Shown here in pieces: positions 61,055 through 64,000 of a DNA stretch of 64,000 bases. The notes beneath the pieces were generated by a model that saw nothing but the letters and a program-made list of their open reading frames with translations, was not told the origin of the DNA and did no database searches. The first letter of the stretch is position 1. Every line of letters begins with the position of its first letter. Made by a program: the position numbers and the translations under genes. Source of the DNA: CALHVX01 sp964640725 (GTDB lineage Bacteria; Pseudomonadota; Gammaproteobacteria; Pseudomonadales; Azotimanducaceae); assembly GCA_964640725.1 (NCBI GenBank), contig CAZXIJ010000003.1:124001-188000 (forward strand), written 5' to 3'.

Positions 61055-62351
61055 GAACTGCAACCTCCATGCTGTTGATGCGCCAGAGGCCGGAGCTGAG
61101 CGCCAGCACAATGGTGACTGCCAGCATGAACAGCGCCGCGATCATGAGCGCTTGCTGGGGCCCATAGGCGGCGCTCAGGTAGCCACACAGCAGGGCGCCG
61201 AGGGGACCGGCGCCCATGAACGAAAAGCCGTAAAAGCTCATGACCCGGCTGCGCATCGCTTCCGGCGCCTGTTCCTGCATGATCGTGCGCGACATGGTCA
61301 TGGCAATGCCGCCGCAGGTTCCCCATACGAAGATCACCAGCAAAAACAGGGGAAAGCTGGGCATGAAGGCGGACAAACCTAGCGCCGCGGAACCGACGAG
61401 CTGGGACAGCACCAGCGCGCGGCCCTGCCGGCGGATGCCGCCGATCCGCAGGAGCACCACGATGGTCAGCACCAGGCCGCCGGCGTTGGTGGCATTGATC
61501 AGCGACAGGTCCGACGCGGTGCCATCGAACACCTCCCGGGCCAGCAGCGGGATCGTCACGATAAAAGAGCCCATAAACGTCAGGGCCATGGCCACGTTTT
61601 GAATCACGATGATGCGCAGCGGCGGCGCAGCGGCGACCACGCGCCCGCCATCGATCATCGATCGGACCAGGGCCCGACCGGGCGATAGCCGCGGCCGCGG
61701 CGGGACCGGCGTCGCGCTGATCGCCGGATCGTCCGCAGGGGCCGGGACCTGCTGCGGGGCCGGGTTTGCGGTGCCGAACACGGCGGCTTTGCTGGGGAGC
61801 GTGCGCAGCAGGTAGGCCCCGATCAGCAGAGAGATCATCTGCACGATCAGGATCGGCTGTGGGCCGCCGATGTCTGCCAGGGACGCGGTGAGCGCACCGA
61901 TAATCTGCATGCCGAACTGGGCGATGCTGGTGAGCATCACCGTGCGCTGCACGCGCCCGCCGGCAACCTGATTGAGCAAACCGTCTCGAGACGGGGTGAC
62001 AAAGGCCTGAGCCGTGCCCAGCAAAACGGCATAGGCGAGCATGACTTCGAAACGCAGCAGATCCTGCCACAGGCACAGCAACAGGAGCAGCGGAGCGGTC
62101 GCTGCCAGCAGGTGCGACAGGCTTGCGATCATGCGACCGCCAAAACGATCGGCGAGGCTGCCCCCGACCAGGATGAACAGCGTGCCCGGCAGCAACAGCG
62201 CCATCTGAGCGACGCCGACCATTTGCGGGCTCTCGCGCAGCACCATGGTCACCAGCCAGGCAAAGAGCACCGACTGCATACCGGTCGACAGAAACCAGCT
62301 GCCGGTGCCGGCCAGATAGCGGTGAAGGGGCGTGAGCCGCAGTGACGTCAA
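61044..62351 (-). CDS. MFS_3-type transporter
   Basis: A 435-residue MFS protein resembling the EntS-type exporters. It opens with HRYLAGTGSWFLSTGMQSVLFAWLVTMVL and contains LADRFGGRMIASLSHLLAA (A-motif), a central loop (ANPAPQQVPAPADDPAISAT) and GFSFMGAGPLGALLCGYL. The start is probably the TTG at 62351, with a weak ribosome-binding site. It is divergent from the Yip1-like gene and lies upstream of the second hydantoinase pair, which it overlaps. It may move that pathway's substrate or product. Confidence 0.87.
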   Translation of the reverse strand: MTSLRLTPLHRYLAGTGSWFLSTGMQSVLFAWLVTMVLRESPQMVGVAQMALLLPGTLFILVGGSLADRFGGRMIASLSHLLAATAPLLLLLCLWQDLLRFEVMLAYAVLLGTAQAFVTPSRDGLLNQVAGGRVQRTVMLTSIAQFGMQIIGALTASLADIGGPQPILIVQMISLLIGAYLLRTLPSKAAVFGTANPAPQQVPAPADDPAISATPVPPRPRLSPGRALVRSMIDGGRVVAAAPPLRIIVIQNVAMALTFMGSFIVTIPLLAREVFDGTASDLSLINATNAGGLVLTIVVLLRIGGIRRQGRALVLSQLVGSAALGLSAFMPSFPLFLLVIFVWGTCGGIAMTMSRTIMQEQAPEAMRSRVMSFYGFSFMGAGPLGALLCGYLSAAYGPQQALMIAALFMLAVTIVLALSSGLWRINSMEVAVRGA

Positions 62352-62437
62352 AGGATGGGGCTCTTCGCGAAGCTTGCCGGACCGGGCATTATAGGGACTT
62401 GTCTGCCCTACCGGCGCCAAAACGGAAAACCCCTGCC

Positions 62438-63640
62438 ATGGACCTGAAGCACAGTCAGTCACTCATCCTGGGCAGTCTCCTGCGGGAACGGGAAGTCTGG
62501 CCGCCCTACGCGGCGGAGCGCCACCCCTGGCGCGATACGCTGCTCAATGTCGGCCTGCCGGCAGCGGTCATTGCGGCCCTGGGCAGCTTCCTGCTGGGGA
62601 TGGTGTTTCGCAGCTACTACCTGTTCGGCGCAGCGGGAATCGGCACGCTGCTGCACGGCCTGCTGATCGCCGTGGCGGCGCTGTTTATCTGGGCCGGCGC
62701 CGCCTACTACTTTGCCGGGCTGTTCCAGCCGGCGGCAACGGCGCCCCCGGTCGGGCCGTCAGATGGCGGTGCCGATGCCGAAGAGGACGTTGAAGCGGTC
62801 GAGACCACCACAGAGCCCGCCGCCGAACCGGCAGCGGCCATGGCCAGCTTGGCGCCCCGCAGCTTCGATCAGGCCTTCGCCGCGGTGACCTTCGGCTTTC
62901 TGCCGGGCTTTGTCGGCATGGTGCTGCAAGCGCTGCCGTTTGTTGGCGCGCTGATCATGGTGATCGCAGCGATCTATGCGCTCATGACCCTGTACCGCGC
63001 CCTGCCGGTCTTTTTGCCCATTGCCGAGCCCGATCGTCTCAAGCATTTCATCGCAACCTTTCTGGCGGCGCTCGTGGCTTCTCTGGTGCTGTCAGCATTG
63101 CTCGGCGCCATCTTGCTGGGCAGCGCCGCGGACCAGGCCCGGGATCGCGTGGACGCTGGCGTCGATGCGCTCGAGGCGCAGATCGAGGCCGCGGACGCCA
63201 GCGAACGGAGCCTGCCCGAACTGCTGGGCGTCGACGCGCAGATCGACTCCGTGCAGTCGGCCACCACCGACGAGTTTGATCCGCCCGGTCACGGCCGGCT
63301 GACCGCGGCGCAGGTTGCCCGCACGGTCAAGCTGTTGCAGCGCACCGCGAAGCTGCGCGAGGACAGCGGCAGCCGCCTGAAGGAACTGGCAGAACGTGCT
63401 GACGACGGTAGCGGCGAGGAGCCGTCGCTCGGAGATCTGTTCAAAGGTATTCGTGGGCTGGTCGACGTCGGCACCGCAGAGCCCCAGGTGGTCAAGGCGG
63501 CCGGCGCAAACTGGGCGGAACACGAGTGGATCAAGCAGCAGCTGATCAACGCCCGGTTGAGCCCGGACAGCAGCGACACCGCAGAACACAACTACGAGCT
63601 GTACGAGGCACACGCCGAGGTGCTCGAGGAACTGCTCTAG
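62438..63640 (+). CDS. Yip1-like membrane protein with soluble C-terminal domain
   Basis: A 400-residue protein. The first 225 residues resemble a Yip1 domain: spans at NVGLPAAVIAALGSFLLGMVF, LHGLLIAVAALFIWAGAAYY, VLQALPFVGALIMVIAAIYAL and FLAALVASLVLSALLGAILL. An acidic Glu/Thr/Ala-rich insert (DAEEDVEAVETTTEPAAE) separates the second and third spans. The last 160 residues are soluble and helical (TVKLLQRTAKLREDSGSRL; LGDLFKGIRGLVDVG) and I do not recognise them. No operon partner; the DUF2058 gene converges 24 bases away. Confidence 0.7.
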   Translation: MDLKHSQSLILGSLLREREVWPPYAAERHPWRDTLLNVGLPAAVIAALGSFLLGMVFRSYYLFGAAGIGTLLHGLLIAVAALFIWAGAAYYFAGLFQPAATAPPVGPSDGGADAEEDVEAVETTTEPAAEPAAAMASLAPRSFDQAFAAVTFGFLPGFVGMVLQALPFVGALIMVIAAIYALMTLYRALPVFLPIAEPDRLKHFIATFLAALVASLVLSALLGAILLGSAADQARDRVDAGVDALEAQIEAADASERSLPELLGVDAQIDSVQSATTDEFDPPGHGRLTAAQVARTVKLLQRTAKLREDSGSRLKELAERADDGSGEEPSLGDLFKGIRGLVDVGTAEPQVVKAAGANWAEHEWIKQQLINARLSPDSSDTAEHNYELYEAHAEVLEELL

Positions 63641-63664
63641 GACCGGGATCCCTTCCGGGGCCGC

Positions 63665-64000
63665 CTACCAGTCCAGGTCGTCCGGCACCTGGAACTGCTC
63701 ATAGTAGGCGTCGTCCGCCGAGGCGCTGTCGCTGGCCTTGGCATCCTTGCCGGCATCGTGGGCCGCCACGATCCACTTGGGGTCGCGGGCTCGAATCTTG
63801 TCCGCAACGTCGCTCGCCACCAGGTGGTAGCGACCGTCGTTGTTGACGATCACCAGCCGCCCGGCGCTGAGCGCGTCGACCAGCGCCTGCGGCAGATAGA
63901 TGCGCTTGATCTTTTTGCCGTGCGCAAAGTTGTAGGCCACATCGTCTTCCGCCGCCTTGGCCGGCCGCTGGTCGTGCTGGGTCACCAGCTGCTTGATCTC
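63665..64000 (-). CDS. DUF2058 (YaiL-like) protein, 5' end outside window
   Basis: The frame runs from the stop at 63665 to the window edge without an obvious start, so the N terminus is missing. The visible part (EIKQLVTQHDQRPA; DVAYNFAHGKKIKRIYL; NDGRYHLVASDVADKIRARDP) is the conserved C-terminal half of DUF2058 proteins such as E. coli YaiL. Those are small cytosolic nucleoprotein-like factors whose N-terminal half is Lys-rich and coiled. The tail DAYYEQFQVPDDLDW is also typical. The function is not established. Confidence 0.88.
   Translation of the reverse strand, partial: EIKQLVTQHDQRPAKAAEDDVAYNFAHGKKIKRIYLPQALVDALSAGRLVIVNNDGRYHLVASDVADKIRARDPKWIVAAHDAGKDAKASDSASADDAYYEQFQVPDDLDW

Overview
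The window reads as a stretch of a high-GC, gene-dense chromosome from a free-living, aerobic, heterotrophic Gammaproteobacterium, probably aquatic or marine. The evidence is a TonB-dependent receptor, DUF6316 and DUF2058 proteins, a photolyase-SDR pair, a YghU-type glutathione transferase and many acyl-CoA, amide and aromatic catabolic genes. The taxonomic call is inference. I saw no phage, insertion sequence, CRISPR array, rRNA or replication origin. One tRNA is present (Gly-GCC, 54396-54471). No gap between genes exceeds 300 bases.

Layout. 1-2.9 kb: end of a DUF3237 gene and katG. 3.0-7.6 kb: an esterase divergent from a monooxygenase-VOC-VOC-purU cluster. 7.7-11.0 kb: a HlyD-type adaptor and a C39-peptidase ABC exporter. 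11.0-19.9 kb: GST, SDR, epoxide hydrolase, acetoacetyl-CoA synthetase, P450, MFS and a hydrolase. 19.9-24.6 kb: a TetR-controlled RND efflux operon with a clear operator. 24.7-29.3 kb: a leftward four-gene operon. 29.4-38.7 kb: acyl-CoA dehydrogenase, a membrane FHA-like/TPR protein, an FMN glutamate-synthase-like protein, an MFS, a very small transcription unit, a lipoprotein, and a kinase-phosphatase pair. 38.7-49.1 kb: a TonB receptor, a GntR regulator and a catabolic operon (CoA-transferase, HMG-CoA lyase, hydantoinase A and B, cysteine hydrolase). 49-64 kb: crotonase, MFS, nuclease-family protein, HIT protein, SLC13 permease, tRNA-Gly, photolyase and SDR, a second hydantoinase B/A pair with an MFS, a Yip1-like protein, and a DUF2058 protein that runs off the end.

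The most notable object is the operon at 24686-29342. It encodes a thioredoxin-domain fusion, then a protein interrupted by one in-frame UGA, then a small membrane protein, then an N,N-dimethylformamidase-like large subunit. Reading through the UGA (27456-27458) gives a continuous 172-residue protein with the motif U-G-S-C-T-T-C. A well-formed hairpin with a G-initial apical loop follows the UGA at a distance typical of bacterial SECIS elements. I conclude this is a UGSC-family selenoprotein; ordinary gene callers would split it into two fragments. Its UxxCxxC motif recalls substrate-binding selenoprotein B of glycine reductase. Together with the fused thioredoxin domain this suggests a selenium-dependent redox or C-N bond cleavage system of unknown substrate. 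No sel genes lie in the window.

Other useful links: a palindromic TTGTATACAA-type site occurs both between the TonB receptor and the GntR gene and upstream of the catabolic operon, suggesting that one regulator couples uptake to catabolism. A roughly 120-nt transcription unit at about 35842-35998 has its own promoter, a Shine-Dalgarno with 12-base complementarity to 16S rRNA, an 11-codon frame and a terminator.
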